The notes under the pieces: model-generated
What the model was told of the DNA's origin: nothing
Seen by the model: the letters and a program-made list of their open reading frames with translations, nothing else
The model's database searches: none
Source of the DNA: Dictyobacter arantiisoli
Lineage (GTDB): Bacteria; Chloroflexota; Ktedonobacteria; Ktedonobacterales; Ktedonobacteraceae
Direction: 5' to 3'
Assembly (NCBI RefSeq): GCF_008326305.1
Contig: NZ_BIXY01000031.1
Span: 1-64,000, forward strand
DNA length: 64,000 bases
Position numbers and translations under genes: made by a program
Shown: positions 16,300-25,552 of the stretch, in pieces
Layout of the letters: every line of letters begins with the position of its first letter
Position numbering within the stretch: position 1 is the stretch's first letter

Positions 16300-16805
16300 G
16301 TGTAGTGCATAAAGAACATTTACAACTGAAGCGCCTGCTAATCGTCTTCTGTGGCGGCTTTCTGGGTACGCTGGTGCGCTATCTGCTCAGTCATACCATT
16401 CAGGGGATACTGGGGACTGGCTGGCCGTATGATATTCTCTTGATCAATATTACTGGCGCATTTGTGCTGGCGTTCCTCTCAACGCTGGCGGATGCCACGG
16501 TCTATGTGACACCTGAGCGCCGTTTATTTCTCAATGTTGGCTTTTTAGGAGCCTATACAACTTTTAGTAGTCTGGCACTAGGGGATGTCAACCTCTTCGC
16601 CAACCAGAAGATCTGGCTGGCGCTGTTGTATCTCGCAGGTAGCCTGTTGGGAGGTGTGCTCGCCGCCCTGACTGGTCAATTCTGGGGCTACAAAATCGTA
16701 CAACGTGTCCGAGCACGCCAATCCATCGGTGTCCAGGACCAGGATGAATTGTTGGGTGTACATGCCAGTACACAGGCACTCCGAGATGAAGAGCAGCTCT
16801 ATTAA
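16293..16805 (+). CDS. crcB: Fluoride channel subunit CrcB (second copy)
   Basis: A 170-residue four-helix membrane protein with GFLGTLVRYLLSH, INITGAFVLAF and GFLGAYTTFSSLALG. It carries a hydrophilic C-terminal tail of about 35 residues, longer than usual. The ATG lies inside the last codons of the first crcB, so translation is coupled and equimolar expression of a heterodimer is likely. The two subunits differ in charge distribution, as expected for opposite orientation in the membrane. Confidence 0.92.
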   Translation: MVSVVHKEHLQLKRLLIVFCGGFLGTLVRYLLSHTIQGILGTGWPYDILLINITGAFVLAFLSTLADATVYVTPERRLFLNVGFLGAYTTFSSLALGDVNLFANQKIWLALLYLAGSLLGGVLAALTGQFWGYKIVQRVRARQSIGVQDQDELLGVHASTQALRDEEQLY

Positions 16806-17163
16806 ACCGCCCACGGCACGCACTTACAGGAAACGAGCCAGAAAGCCCTGTCCATTCATAGCAGGGATGAATGGCTCTTCCTGATTGACAACCATTAAAA
16901 CATTTTGTATACTCTCCTGTATGAAATGAAGCCATTGCAAAAAGATTCGTCTGAAGACGATGAGGCACGATACCCACCTCACGGTTGGTTGGGCTTCATG
17001 CACCACAAGAACAAGTGGTTGGTACCGAGGGGCACTCGGAAACCTGCAAACCTCGGTTTGCGCAACGCTTCTGGACATGTGGACCGCTACCTTTCAGTTG
17101 TGAGACTGATGGGCAAGTCTCATGGATGAAGGAAGAATCCCTGTGCATTTATGCCAGGGAGTG
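16806..17163. other. Intergenic region without a supported gene
   Basis: 358 nt between convergent crcB and the MmyB-type regulator. Short inverted repeats are present (CCGAG/CTCGG near 17028, GAGACT/AGTCTC near 17102). The piece GGCACGCACTTACA at about 16815 resembles the tail of the dispersed repeat found at 43491. Open frames here are short and lack ribosome sites. Confidence 0.4.
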
Positions 17164-18051
17164 TCAAATCTTTCCATCATGTATATGAGACTCCTGATCT
17201 TTGTGTTGATACCACTGCTTCAGGAGCTGCTCCAGTTTGCGAGGTGTGTCTGCTTCCTCCAATGGTGTATACACAGTGACTTTGAGATCTGGTGTGTCAA
17301 AGACCTGAAAGGTGAGACGTTCAAACATGAGATATCCCACCTGTGGATGGTTGAGCGTTTTCCGCCCTTCTTGTCCACTGAGGACTTCATGATCAGGCCA
17401 CCAGGCGCGAAATTCGGGGCTGGAGAGCATGAGGTCATGGATCAACTCGGTCAATTGGGGGTCTTCAGGATGACGGCCACAGCTGCTACGGAATTGTGCT
17501 AAGAGCAGTCGCGCATCTTCTTCCCAATCGACGATGAATTGCCGAGACAAGGGATTGGTGAAGATGGTCCAGATGGTATTGCGTTCGCGGCCGGTTCTCA
17601 AGTGGAAATCGCCAAAGATAGCGCATCCGGCATCGTTCCAGGCCAGTGTATCCCATCGTCTTCCTGACACAAAGGCTGGACGAGAGCCAAACTGGTCAAG
17701 GAAATGCTGTAACGCTGGACTTACGACCTCAGGTTCTAGCACAAGTGCTGGCGGTGGTTGCTGATGTGCTAAGAGGAAGAGATGGTTGCGTTCATTCGCA
17801 TCCAGACGTAAGGCCTGTACCAGACGTTCCAGGACCTGTGTCGAAGGAGTAATAGGGCGTCCCTGCTCCAGCCAGGTATACCAATCGACGCTGACACCAA
17901 CCAGTTGGGCCACTTCTGCCCGCCTGAGCCCAGGTGTTTTGCGCCTGCTTCCTCGTGGCAGGTCCACCTCCTCAGGGGTTAGCCTTGCCCTCCGGGTACG
18001 CAAAAAATCTCCGAGTTCCTGCAAGCGATGTTCTTGTTGCTGACTTACCAT
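17164..18051 (-). CDS. XRE-family regulator with MmyB-like ligand domain
   Basis: A 295-residue transcription factor. Residues about 10-85 form a helix-turn-helix (TPGLRRAEVAQLVGVSVDWYTWLEQGR). Residues about 105-280 match the MmyB-like ligand-binding domain, with PAFVSGRRWDTLAWNDAG, the NTIWTIFTNP segment and the C-terminal HPQVGYLMFERL/VYTPLEEADT strands. MmyB-type regulators often control a neighbouring oxidoreductase. An SDR gene starts divergently 158 nt away, which fits local control. The effector is unknown; binding of a fatty-acid-like ligand is known for the founding member. Confidence 0.9.
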   Translation of the reverse strand: MVSQQQEHRLQELGDFLRTRRARLTPEEVDLPRGSRRKTPGLRRAEVAQLVGVSVDWYTWLEQGRPITPSTQVLERLVQALRLDANERNHLFLLAHQQPPPALVLEPEVVSPALQHFLDQFGSRPAFVSGRRWDTLAWNDAGCAIFGDFHLRTGRERNTIWTIFTNPLSRQFIVDWEEDARLLLAQFRSSCGRHPEDPQLTELIHDLMLSSPEFRAWWPDHEVLSGQEGRKTLNHPQVGYLMFERLTFQVFDTPDLKVTVYTPLEEADTPRKLEQLLKQWYQHKDQESHIHDGKI

Positions 18052-18209
18052 CCTCTGTTATCCTTACATCTGGAATGTTTACTCGCGAACCATAGGAGTC
18101 TTAATCCTATGATTAATGCTCATCTTGTCCTGTGATTTCTTTCAGTATACCATCACAGAGATGCAGGTGAAGTGCCTGCGATCAAATGAGTGAAACATGA
18201 GGTATTCAT
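18052..18209. promoter_or_regulatory. Divergent promoter region between MmyB-type regulator and SDR
   Basis: 158 nt between divergent starts. CCTATGATTAATGCTCATC and the mirrored ATAGGAGTCTTAATCCTATG (around 18090-18112, with ATAGGA/TCCTAT inverted copies) are plausible regulator binding sites. GAGG precedes the SDR start. Confidence 0.4.
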
Positions 18210-19013
18210 ATGGATTTAAGACTGGCAGGGAAGAGGGCACTGGTGACTGGATCGAGTTCCGGGATAGGTGAGGCGATTGTGAAGCTGCTCGCTGCGGAGG
18301 GTGTTGCTGTCGTCGTGCATGGTCGCGACGAAAGCCGGGCCAACGCTGTAGCCGAAACGATCCGCGCTGAAGGAGGGAAAGCCGAGGTTGCTCTTGGTGA
18401 TCTCGCCACCGACACTGGCGCTGACGCGGTTGCCGCCGCGGCGCTCGCTGGCGGACCGATTGATATTCTGGTCAACAATGCCGGAGTCATTCCATTTCAT
18501 TCATGGGCGGAGGCAACGGCTGAAATCTGGGCCCAGACATACAACAGCAACGTGATTTCTGGCGTGCGGATGATCCAGCGCCTGGTACCGCAGATGCGCG
18601 AGCGACGCTGGGGTCGGGTGATCCAGATTGGTGGTGGCCTGTCGCAGCAGCCTCAGGCTAGTGGGCCGCACTACAACGCGTCGTTGGCTGCTCGCCACAA
18701 CCTTGCGGTCTCCCTCGCGCGTGAACTGAAGGGCACCGGCGTGACATCCAACGTCGTGTCTCCCGGCGCGATCCTTGCGAGCGAGGCAGCTCGGGCAACG
18801 TTAATCCACATGGCACAGGCTCATGGCTGGGGCGAGACGTGGGAGGAAATGGAACGCAACGCTACCCAGGCCATCGCTCCAAACGATGTCGGTCGTCTTG
18901 GTCGGCCAGAGGAGATCGCCGCAGCCGTAGCATATCTGGCCAGCCCGAGCGCTGATTATGTGAGCGGCGCAACGATCCGCGTCGATGGCGGCACGATTCG
19001 TTCGGTTATATAG
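18210..19013 (+). CDS. SDR-family NAD(P)-dependent oxidoreductase
   Basis: A 267-residue classical short-chain dehydrogenase. The cofactor motif is VTGSSSGIGEAI (GxxxGxG), followed by NNAG at about 89-92. The catalytic Ser lies in the QIGGGLSQQ region. The family's YxxxK is replaced by HYNASLAAR, where Tyr is present but the usual Lys position reads Ala/Arg, so catalysis may differ. The C-terminus VSGATIRVDGG is typical. The substrate is unknown. It diverges from the MmyB-type regulator, which probably controls it. Confidence 0.85.
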   Translation: MDLRLAGKRALVTGSSSGIGEAIVKLLAAEGVAVVVHGRDESRANAVAETIRAEGGKAEVALGDLATDTGADAVAAAALAGGPIDILVNNAGVIPFHSWAEATAEIWAQTYNSNVISGVRMIQRLVPQMRERRWGRVIQIGGGLSQQPQASGPHYNASLAARHNLAVSLARELKGTGVTSNVVSPGAILASEAARATLIHMAQAHGWGETWEEMERNATQAIAPNDVGRLGRPEEIAAAVAYLASPSADYVSGATIRVDGGTIRSVI

Positions 19014-19032
19014 TATCGGTTATATAGTATCA

Positions 19033-19303
19033 TTCGAACAAGGAATGTGTTTGATTCCCATGCTCTCCACGATCTCTGTGCATGAGTTTTCGCACCTGCG
19101 GTGCTCAAACCAATGTTTAGTATGTGGTGCAGGAAAGGTGTACAGCACCTTTCCTGCACCACATACTAAAAACAGTTGAGGCACACTAAGAAGGGCACAG
19201 GCGCTTGCACCTGCTAGCAGGTGAGCAGTAAGATCCCGAGGGGAGTAGGAATCAAACACTTTGAAGGAGAATAGGGTTTTCCCCATATTCTCCTTGTTCG
19301 AAC
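19033..19303. repeat. Structured dispersed repeat, copy A1
   Basis: The element is bounded by inverted TTCGAACAAGGA sequences (19033-19044 and its reverse complement ending about 19302). Inside are GCATGAGTTTTCGCACCT (19079-19096), a perfect 25-bp hairpin (arms 19116-19140 and 19146-19170, 5-nt loop), an 8-bp CACCTGC/GCAGGTG hairpin near 19208 and GGAATCAAACACTTT (19248-19262). Copy A2 at 25321 shares the flanks but has a different stem sequence with every change compensated. No coding capacity. Confidence 0.75.
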
Positions 19304-19443
19304 GGCGTTGTCCGTGAGGAGTGGGTGCTCTGATCTGTGCAAATGGTCGATTTTGGCGTACAATCAAGAGAAACCGATGGATCGATGGATCTGTGGATCG
19401 TATTATGAGCCAAAGATGGCTGAGTATAGTAAAGGAGCGTTCA

Positions 19444-20982
19444 ATGCAATCTCTGCTTGGTATCGACCTGGGGACAACAGGAGTCAAGGCCGCCCTTTTT
19501 GCTGCTGAGGATGGGCACGTCATCGCTGATGCATTTGTAGATTACGAATTATATCATCCACATCCTGGATGGGCGGAGCAGCAGCCTGCTGAGTGGTGGC
19601 AGGCAACTATTTCAGCGATTCGTAGCTGTCTTATAGAGGGAGCACGCCTTGGCGTTTCCGCTGAAGATGTGCGTGGCCTGGGTTTGTCGGGCCAGATGCA
19701 TGGTGTCGTGCTATTGGATAGCAATCAGCAGGTGTTGCGTCCCTGCATTATTTGGGCGGATCAGCGTAGCGATGCGCAGTGCAAATGGATCACGGAGAAG
19801 GTTGGCGCGAGTAAGCTGATCGATTATGTGAGCAATCCAGCCCTGACGGGCTTTTCCGCGCCGAAGTTGCTCTGGATTCGTGATAATGAGCCTGAGATAT
19901 TTGCACGTGCACAGACGATGCTGTTGCCAAAAGATTATATCCGCTATCGTTTGACCGGCGTGCTGGCAATGGAGATTTCTGATGCGGCTGGTACCTGCTT
20001 GTTGGATGTAAAGCATGGTCAGTGGTCGCAAGAGGTTTTAACGGCCCTGGAACTGAACCCTTCGTTGTTGCCGCCAGTGGTGCCTGCTGCTACGGCGAGC
20101 GGCACGATTACTGCCGAGGTCGCTGATCTGACTGGTCTGCGTCAGGGGACACCTGTAGCTGGCGGTGGCGCGGATAATGCCTGTGGTGCTGTCGGCAATG
20201 GTGTGGTTGAGCCCGGTCTGGCCCTGGTCTCAATTGGTACCAGTGGTATCGTGCTGGCTCATGCCCAATCCCCGCAGGTAGATGCTTCGGGTCCGGTGCC
20301 ACGTGTGCATACCTTTAATCATGCGGTTCCCAACGCCTGGTATCTGATGGGCGTAACGCAAGGTGCTGGACTCTCCTTCCACTGGCTGCGTGATAATATC
20401 GGCCTGCCTGAGCATGCCCTTGAGCGCTGGACAGGTATTGATTCCTATGAACTCCTGGCGCGCGAAGCCGCAGGCGTATCTGCTGGTAGTGATGGTCTGG
20501 TCTTCCTCCCCTATTTACAGGGTGAGCGTACACCCCATCTGGATGCCTATGCACGCGGCGGTTGGATCGGTCTTACCGCTAGCCATGATCGTCGCCATCT
20601 GATTCGCTCTGTCCTGGAAGGGGTCGCGTTCAGCCTGAAGGACTGCTACTCGATCATTCGTGAGCAAGGACTGGAATTAAATCAGTTACGTGCCACTGGT
20701 GGCGGTGCCAAGAGTCCTATCTGGCGGCAAATCATTGCTGACGTATTGGGAGTTGAATTGGTAACTACTAATGCCAGCGAGGGGCCTGCCTTTGGCGCGG
20801 CGCTGTTGGCAGGAGTCGCAGGTGGCGTCTATGCATCTGTTCAGGAAGCCTGCGCTCAGACCGTCAAGATCGTCTCGCGCACAGAGCCCAACACCGCCCT
20901 GGCACCCGTTTACGAGCAAACATACGAGGTCTACAAAGCCCTCTATCCCGCACTGAAACCGATTATTAGTCGTCCGCTCTAA
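19444..20982 (+). CDS. xylB: Xylulokinase
   Basis: A 512-residue FGGY-family sugar kinase that phosphorylates D-xylulose to xylulose 5-phosphate for the pentose phosphate pathway. The N-terminal phosphate loop GIDLGTTGVKAALF, the xylulokinase-typical LGLSGQMHGVVLLD and IIWADQRS, and the C-terminal ATGGGAKSPIWRQI are present. The start at 19444 is chosen because AAAGGAG lies 8-9 nt upstream and the phosphate loop then begins at residue 5. The longest frame would add 41 residues from the repeat region. A sugar porter 5 kb downstream could supply pentose. A terminator follows. Confidence 0.93.
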   Translation: MQSLLGIDLGTTGVKAALFAAEDGHVIADAFVDYELYHPHPGWAEQQPAEWWQATISAIRSCLIEGARLGVSAEDVRGLGLSGQMHGVVLLDSNQQVLRPCIIWADQRSDAQCKWITEKVGASKLIDYVSNPALTGFSAPKLLWIRDNEPEIFARAQTMLLPKDYIRYRLTGVLAMEISDAAGTCLLDVKHGQWSQEVLTALELNPSLLPPVVPAATASGTITAEVADLTGLRQGTPVAGGGADNACGAVGNGVVEPGLALVSIGTSGIVLAHAQSPQVDASGPVPRVHTFNHAVPNAWYLMGVTQGAGLSFHWLRDNIGLPEHALERWTGIDSYELLAREAAGVSAGSDGLVFLPYLQGERTPHLDAYARGGWIGLTASHDRRHLIRSVLEGVAFSLKDCYSIIREQGLELNQLRATGGGAKSPIWRQIIADVLGVELVTTNASEGPAFGAALLAGVAGGVYASVQEACAQTVKIVSRTEPNTALAPVYEQTYEVYKALYPALKPIISRPL

Positions 20983-21005
20983 CCAGTAAGCATATCCAAT
21001 TCTAC

Positions 21006-21057
21006 CCGGCAGGCGTCCTTGCGTTCAGCGTAACAGAAGGGTGCCTGCCGGTTTTTT
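21006..21057 (+). terminator. Rho-independent terminator of xylB
   Basis: CCGGCAGGC (21006-21014) pairs with GCCTGCCGG (21043-21051) and is followed by TTTTTT. Confidence 0.85.
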
Positions 21058-21816
21058 CTATGCTTCGGGCTTCACGACCGTTTTGTAGTAGTCGCAGAGA
21101 TCGGTGATCGCACATCTATTGCAGAGTGGATGCTCATAGACGCAGACGCGTTGTCCATGTCTCAGTAAAGCCTTGTGGAAATTATAGATACTACGTGCAT
21201 CCTGGGGTAGGAGCGCCTGTAAGAGAGGATGGGCGGCTTCGGGCGTCACTTTCTTGCCGATCAAGCCCAGTCTGATCGAGACGCGGTGGACATGCACATC
21301 GACTGGTAAGAGTGGGAATTGGCAGGAGAAGAGGAGTACGCAGGCGGCAGTTTTGGGTCCTACCCCTTCAAAGCGATTGAGCCACGCGGCGGCCTCTTCG
21401 ACCGGCATGGTGCGTAGAAAGTCAAGATTGAGCTCGCCGCGCTCGGCGGTGATCTGGCGCATAATATTTTGCAGACGTGGCGCTTTGACTTCAGGCCAGT
21501 TGACGTTAGCGATGGCATCCTGCACCTCATTTGTCGGCGCATCGCGCACTGTTTCCCAGTTCCCAAAGCGTTCTAACAGTTGTGCATAGGCGGCGGCGGT
21601 CTGTTCGTCTTTTGTACGATGCGAGAGGATGATATCTACCAGCATGCTCAGAGGATCTTTCTCGGACCAGGCCGATACCCCATAGGCCTCTGTCAGGCGT
21701 CGTGATACCGCCAGGGTTTTGGCTGAGAGGGCGAGGATATCGGTGGAGGGATAGCCATATTCTAAACCATCCTTGCGCCTGCTGGTGCGCGATTCTGTTT
21801 TCATTTCTATTCCCAT
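21058..21816 (-). CDS. nth: Endonuclease III (DNA glycosylase/AP lyase)
   Basis: A 252-residue base-excision repair enzyme that removes oxidised pyrimidines and cuts at abasic sites. The helix-hairpin-helix FEGVGPKTAACVLL carries the catalytic Lys, and LPVDVHVHRVSIRLG the catalytic Asp. The four Cys of the [4Fe-4S] cluster follow as Cx6Cx2Cx5C (CVYEHPLCNRCAITDLC). The N-terminal 35 residues are an extension compared with the E. coli enzyme (about 211 residues). It converges on xylB, with the terminator between them. Confidence 0.93.
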   Translation of the reverse strand: MGIEMKTESRTSRRKDGLEYGYPSTDILALSAKTLAVSRRLTEAYGVSAWSEKDPLSMLVDIILSHRTKDEQTAAAYAQLLERFGNWETVRDAPTNEVQDAIANVNWPEVKAPRLQNIMRQITAERGELNLDFLRTMPVEEAAAWLNRFEGVGPKTAACVLLFSCQFPLLPVDVHVHRVSIRLGLIGKKVTPEAAHPLLQALLPQDARSIYNFHKALLRHGQRVCVYEHPLCNRCAITDLCDYYKTVVKPEA

Positions 21817-21970
21817 CTTTCTATTGTTATAGCTGATTTTCTGGTCTGTATTGTCTATACGGAATGGGATGGGGTGACTGTTGCAGTCGTGCGGCAGAGG
21901 AGGTCGTAGCTAAGGGGCAGGAAGAGAGGGCAGGCGAGCGCGTGACTGCTCTCTTCCTGTATTAAAATCC

Positions 21971-24088
21971 TTAGACCAGTTGGTAGGCGTTGATTTCGCT
22001 GTCGGTGATGAAGAGGGTATTATTGGCAACGCTGGGACGGCTCAATTTTCCTAATCCCATTCTCTCGGCCAGGATGAGTTTACCGTTCAGGGCATCCAGG
22101 AGATAGAGTTCCTGGCTCTGGGTGACGAGATAGACAATGCCATCCACGGCCAGTGGAGTGGCATCAATCTCACTCCTGAGGTTGGCAACCCAGATCTGGT
22201 CACCGCTGATGACGTCGATTGCGAGAATTCTGGTGTGGGCCGCGCTATTGGGGAAGGTTCCCTGCAGACTGATATAGGCAATTCCTGCTGTAATCTCGAT
22301 GTCGTGAACGATAGGCTGCTCAATTCGAATGGTCCAGTAGGTTTCACCAGTCTGCATGTCAATAGCGTATAACTGATCTTCGAGTGAGAAGAGGCAGACA
22401 ATGCTTTCCGCATGCGGAAAGGCTGCGTGTAGATGTCCCACGCTTGAGAAAGTGGCGAGCTTTTGACCATGCTCAGAATCAACGACATAGCAATGCCCAC
22501 GTGCACTGGTGATATAGACGGCGTTATCGGCTATCATCGGGTGGCCTTGTAGCGCGGCTTTGAGCGTCACATTCCAGTATTCCTGTCCCGTGGCGGCATT
22601 GACGGCGTAGACGGTATGCTGAGAATGGGCGTAAACGATATCATCGGTGACGATGGGGGCATCCTGCAACAGTTCATCGGTTTCTACACTCCAGTAGATT
22701 TCACCGGTATCGGCATCCAGGGCGCAGATCTTACCCGCTGTCTCGACGTTGCCGGAGCAGAAATAGACGATCCCCTGCGTAATCACAGGCGCGGAATGGA
22801 TGCCAGCATTATTCTTGTAGGACCAGAGATGCTCGCCGGTTGCGGCATCCAGGGCGCGCAGATGGCGGGGACTGGCGGTCGTGCGCGTACCATCACTATA
22901 GGTTCCGGCATAGATAATGCCCTTCGTGACGCTGGAGGCGGAGTAAAAAATGCCCGCGCTCCCCGAAGTGGTGGCCCAGAGTGGACGGATCTGACTGACA
23001 GACTGTCTGGTGGAAGATGTATGCTGCGCTTGCGCCGGACGCACTGTCCGCGATGGCACTGACTGCGTCTGTGGCTTCTGCTTCTGCTTCTGCAGGAAAG
23101 GCGGCAGGTTGACATGAGGATTCGCTGGCGTGGTGCCGCGTTTATTGTGCAGCGACATATCATTTTCGGGCGCACTTCCCTGGTTGGTTTTTGTAGCAGG
23201 ATGTTTGCCGGTACGCGAGGTGACGGCGCTAGAAGCGCGTCCCTGCGCTGGACGCACCTGCGTTGCGGCATCCTGAAGTGCCTGGATAAAGTCCGAGACA
23301 TTTTCATAGCGATCATCGCGCTCTTTTGCCAGCGCTTTGAGGATTACCGTTGCCAGTTCGAGTGAAATAGCGGGATTGAGATCGCGTGGTGCGATGGGCT
23401 GCTCATAAATATGTTTATACCCGATGGTATAGGGATCGTCCGCGATGAAGAGTTGTTGACCGGTAAAGATTTCATAAGCGATACAGCCCAGTGCATACTG
23501 ATCACTCTTTTTACTAATTTTTCCTTTAAATTGTTCGGGCGACATATACGCAGGTGTCCCAATCTCATCGACGCGCCGTGTTTTCTGGATCTGTAGCGCG
23601 ATGCCAAAATCTGCCAGCAGGGCGTCGCCATTGGCATCAAAGAGAATATTGGCTGGTTTAAGATCCCTGTGTACGATATCCAGATCGTGGGCATGTTGCA
23701 GACCATCCCCAACCTGTTGCAGGACCCGGACACCATCCTCTAAAGGCATCGGGGCCCCATTCAAGCGATCCAGGTGATCGCGCAACGATCCTCCCGGCGC
23801 GTATTCCGCCACAAAGAATGGATACCCTTCGTAGAGATTGGCGTCGCTAATTGACAAAATATGAGGATGCGACAGGGCATCCAGGATGACAGCTTCCTGA
23901 AAGAAGCGATCAATTTCCTCCTGTGAATTTAAAGCCGTATTTAATATCTTGATCGCAACGGGAGGTTTTTGTGCCAGCAGGAAGTGTTTGCCAAGATAGA
24001 CACTCCCAAATGCCCCTTGCCCTAATACTTGAATGAGTAAATAGCTGGCAAGTTGTTTGCCTAATAATTCTTCCTTCACCAAACGCAT
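21971..24088 (-). CDS. Ser/Thr protein kinase with C-terminal PQQ-type beta-propeller
   Basis: A 705-residue protein. Residues about 12-270 are a Hanks-type kinase: glycine loop LGQGAFGSVYLG, catalytic HRDLKPANILF, ADFGIAL and GTPAYMSPEQFKG. A Gln/Pro/Ser/Thr-rich linker runs to about 370. The C-terminal 330 residues are repeated blades of a PQQ/YWTD-like propeller (ALDAATGEHLWSYK, ALDADTGEIYWSVE, AVNAATGQEYWNVT, AIDMQTGETYWTIR). No transmembrane helix is seen, so the sensor part is cytoplasmic. The ATG at 24088 has its purine run directly adjacent. A GTG at 24079 has AAAGGA at better spacing and may be the true start. Confidence 0.9.
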   Translation of the reverse strand: MRLVKEELLGKQLASYLLIQVLGQGAFGSVYLGKHFLLAQKPPVAIKILNTALNSQEEIDRFFQEAVILDALSHPHILSISDANLYEGYPFFVAEYAPGGSLRDHLDRLNGAPMPLEDGVRVLQQVGDGLQHAHDLDIVHRDLKPANILFDANGDALLADFGIALQIQKTRRVDEIGTPAYMSPEQFKGKISKKSDQYALGCIAYEIFTGQQLFIADDPYTIGYKHIYEQPIAPRDLNPAISLELATVILKALAKERDDRYENVSDFIQALQDAATQVRPAQGRASSAVTSRTGKHPATKTNQGSAPENDMSLHNKRGTTPANPHVNLPPFLQKQKQKPQTQSVPSRTVRPAQAQHTSSTRQSVSQIRPLWATTSGSAGIFYSASSVTKGIIYAGTYSDGTRTTASPRHLRALDAATGEHLWSYKNNAGIHSAPVITQGIVYFCSGNVETAGKICALDADTGEIYWSVETDELLQDAPIVTDDIVYAHSQHTVYAVNAATGQEYWNVTLKAALQGHPMIADNAVYITSARGHCYVVDSEHGQKLATFSSVGHLHAAFPHAESIVCLFSLEDQLYAIDMQTGETYWTIRIEQPIVHDIEITAGIAYISLQGTFPNSAAHTRILAIDVISGDQIWVANLRSEIDATPLAVDGIVYLVTQSQELYLLDALNGKLILAERMGLGKLSRPSVANNTLFITDSEINAYQLV

Positions 24089-24315
24089 CCTTTACACCGA
24101 GAAACTATACTGATAGTGTTGCATAGAATTATATACGATTTGTCACCTCTTCAGAAGACTCTCCTTTTTCTTTCCCTCGCTTTCAAATTGAGGCTCTTCT
24201 GTCAAAAGAGAAGAGCAGGTGTTTTTCATTTTCAAATGGTATCAGGCTAGCATATAATGATACAACAACACTACGTTGTTCTGAGGAATATTCACCCTAT
24301 TGGGAAGGAAATTTT

Positions 24316-25236
24316 ATGCACTTATTTAAGCGCCTGCAAGCTAAAATCGCGCATGATAATCAGACAATACCGTATGCTAACAATCCGGTCAATAGAGAAT
24401 CGGATATGGTGACTGATGATCCCTTTCCATCTGTTATTGATGCCCCTTACTTACTGGCTCATGATTTACCTGAACACAATCGATTAGAATTTCAGCATTT
24501 TTTTCTCAAAGGAGTTCTTCACACTAATTATCAAGCTCCTCTTGACAAGACATCACTACAGGCTATTCTGGATGTTGGATCGGGCACTGGTCGCTGGGTC
24601 ATTGAAATGGCGCAGTCTTTTCCACAGGCAACCGTCACGGGATTGGATCTTGTCGAGACCGCGATCACTGATCCACCCAATATCTTGTTTGTGCAGCATA
24701 ACGCGTTGGATGGTCTTCCCTTTGCCAATGATTGTTTCGACTATCTGCATTCGCGTCTGCTCGTGGCAGGTATTCCAGCGGCCGCCTGGTCGAGCCTGCT
24801 TCTGGAATATGTACGTGTCACACGGCCTGGCGGCTGGATCGAGCTTCTCGAAGGGGGCACCACATTTGTCAATATTGGTCCTTGCACCCAGCAATATCTC
24901 ACCTGGTGGGACCAGATAAGCCGACAACGTGGTATTGATGCATCCTTGATCAGCCAATTGCCTGAAATCATGCAGCGCATCGGCGTCAAAAATCTGAGAA
25001 AAAGGCTTCTGCATGTCCCGATTGGCGAATGGGGTGGACGTGCTGGCTCCTTATTATTGACGAATATCACGGCGGGCTGGAAAAATCTCAGGGGGACCTT
25101 CATCGAGCAGCTCGGTATTGCTCCCAGCCAATTTGATTACACCTTCAATGGTTTGACAGAAGAATGGGAGCGTCTTCATACCCAATACGAATACATCTCC
25201 ATCTTCGGACAAATTCCCGATCCTCGTACTCGATAA
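24316..25236 (+). CDS. SAM-dependent methyltransferase (paralogue 1)
   Basis: A 306-residue class I methyltransferase. Motif I is ILDVGSGTGRWVIEMA; the acidic residue after strand 2 lies in VTGLDLVE; the DxL region is FDYLHSRLLV and the post-motif GGWIELLEGG. A paralogue of similar length lies at 50240 on the minus strand; both begin with a short basic N-terminus and share an APYLL...RLxxQH...LHxNYxAPL block before motif I. The substrate is unknown. The ATG has GGAAGGA upstream. Confidence 0.88.
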   Translation: MHLFKRLQAKIAHDNQTIPYANNPVNRESDMVTDDPFPSVIDAPYLLAHDLPEHNRLEFQHFFLKGVLHTNYQAPLDKTSLQAILDVGSGTGRWVIEMAQSFPQATVTGLDLVETAITDPPNILFVQHNALDGLPFANDCFDYLHSRLLVAGIPAAAWSSLLLEYVRVTRPGGWIELLEGGTTFVNIGPCTQQYLTWWDQISRQRGIDASLISQLPEIMQRIGVKNLRKRLLHVPIGEWGGRAGSLLLTNITAGWKNLRGTFIEQLGIAPSQFDYTFNGLTEEWERLHTQYEYISIFGQIPDPRTR

Positions 25237-25320
25237 ATGCGCCAGACTTCTATTTCGCCTAAAAAACTCTTGAACGGCATTGGCGCGAAGATTCATAAGG
25301 AAGTGTCAGCCTCCCGTGGT

Positions 25321-25548
25321 CTCCAAGGTCTCTGTGCATGAGTTTTCGCACCTACGCTGCTCAAAAGGGTTTTAGTGTGTGATGCAGAATATGTGCATAG
25401 CACATATTCTGCATCACACACTAAAAAAGGCGTGAGCGCGTCAGCGCTCACCTGTGGGTGAGCCACAAAATCCCGATGGTCTTCGCCATCCTGGCGCCTG
25501 CCAGCAGGTCAGCAGCAAGATCCTGCTGGTAGAAGGAATCAAACACTT
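25321..25548. repeat. Structured dispersed repeat, copy A2
   Basis: It aligns with A1 through CTCTGTGCATGAG, TTTTCGCACCT, a perfect 27-bp hairpin (arms 25370-25396 and 25400-25426, loop ATA), a GCCTGC/GCAGG hairpin near 25496 and GGAATCAAACACTTT at about 25535-25549. Extra GTGAGCGC/GCGCTCAC and GATGG/CCATC hairpins lie between. Stem sequence differs from A1 but remains perfectly paired. It follows the methyltransferase gene and encodes nothing recognisable. Confidence 0.75.
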
Positions 25549-25552
25549 TGTA

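Noticed and set aside
19116-19170. Retron msr-msd structure for the long A1 hairpin
   Set aside because: No reverse transcriptase gene lies near either copy, and the a1/a2 arrangement of retrons was not recognised.
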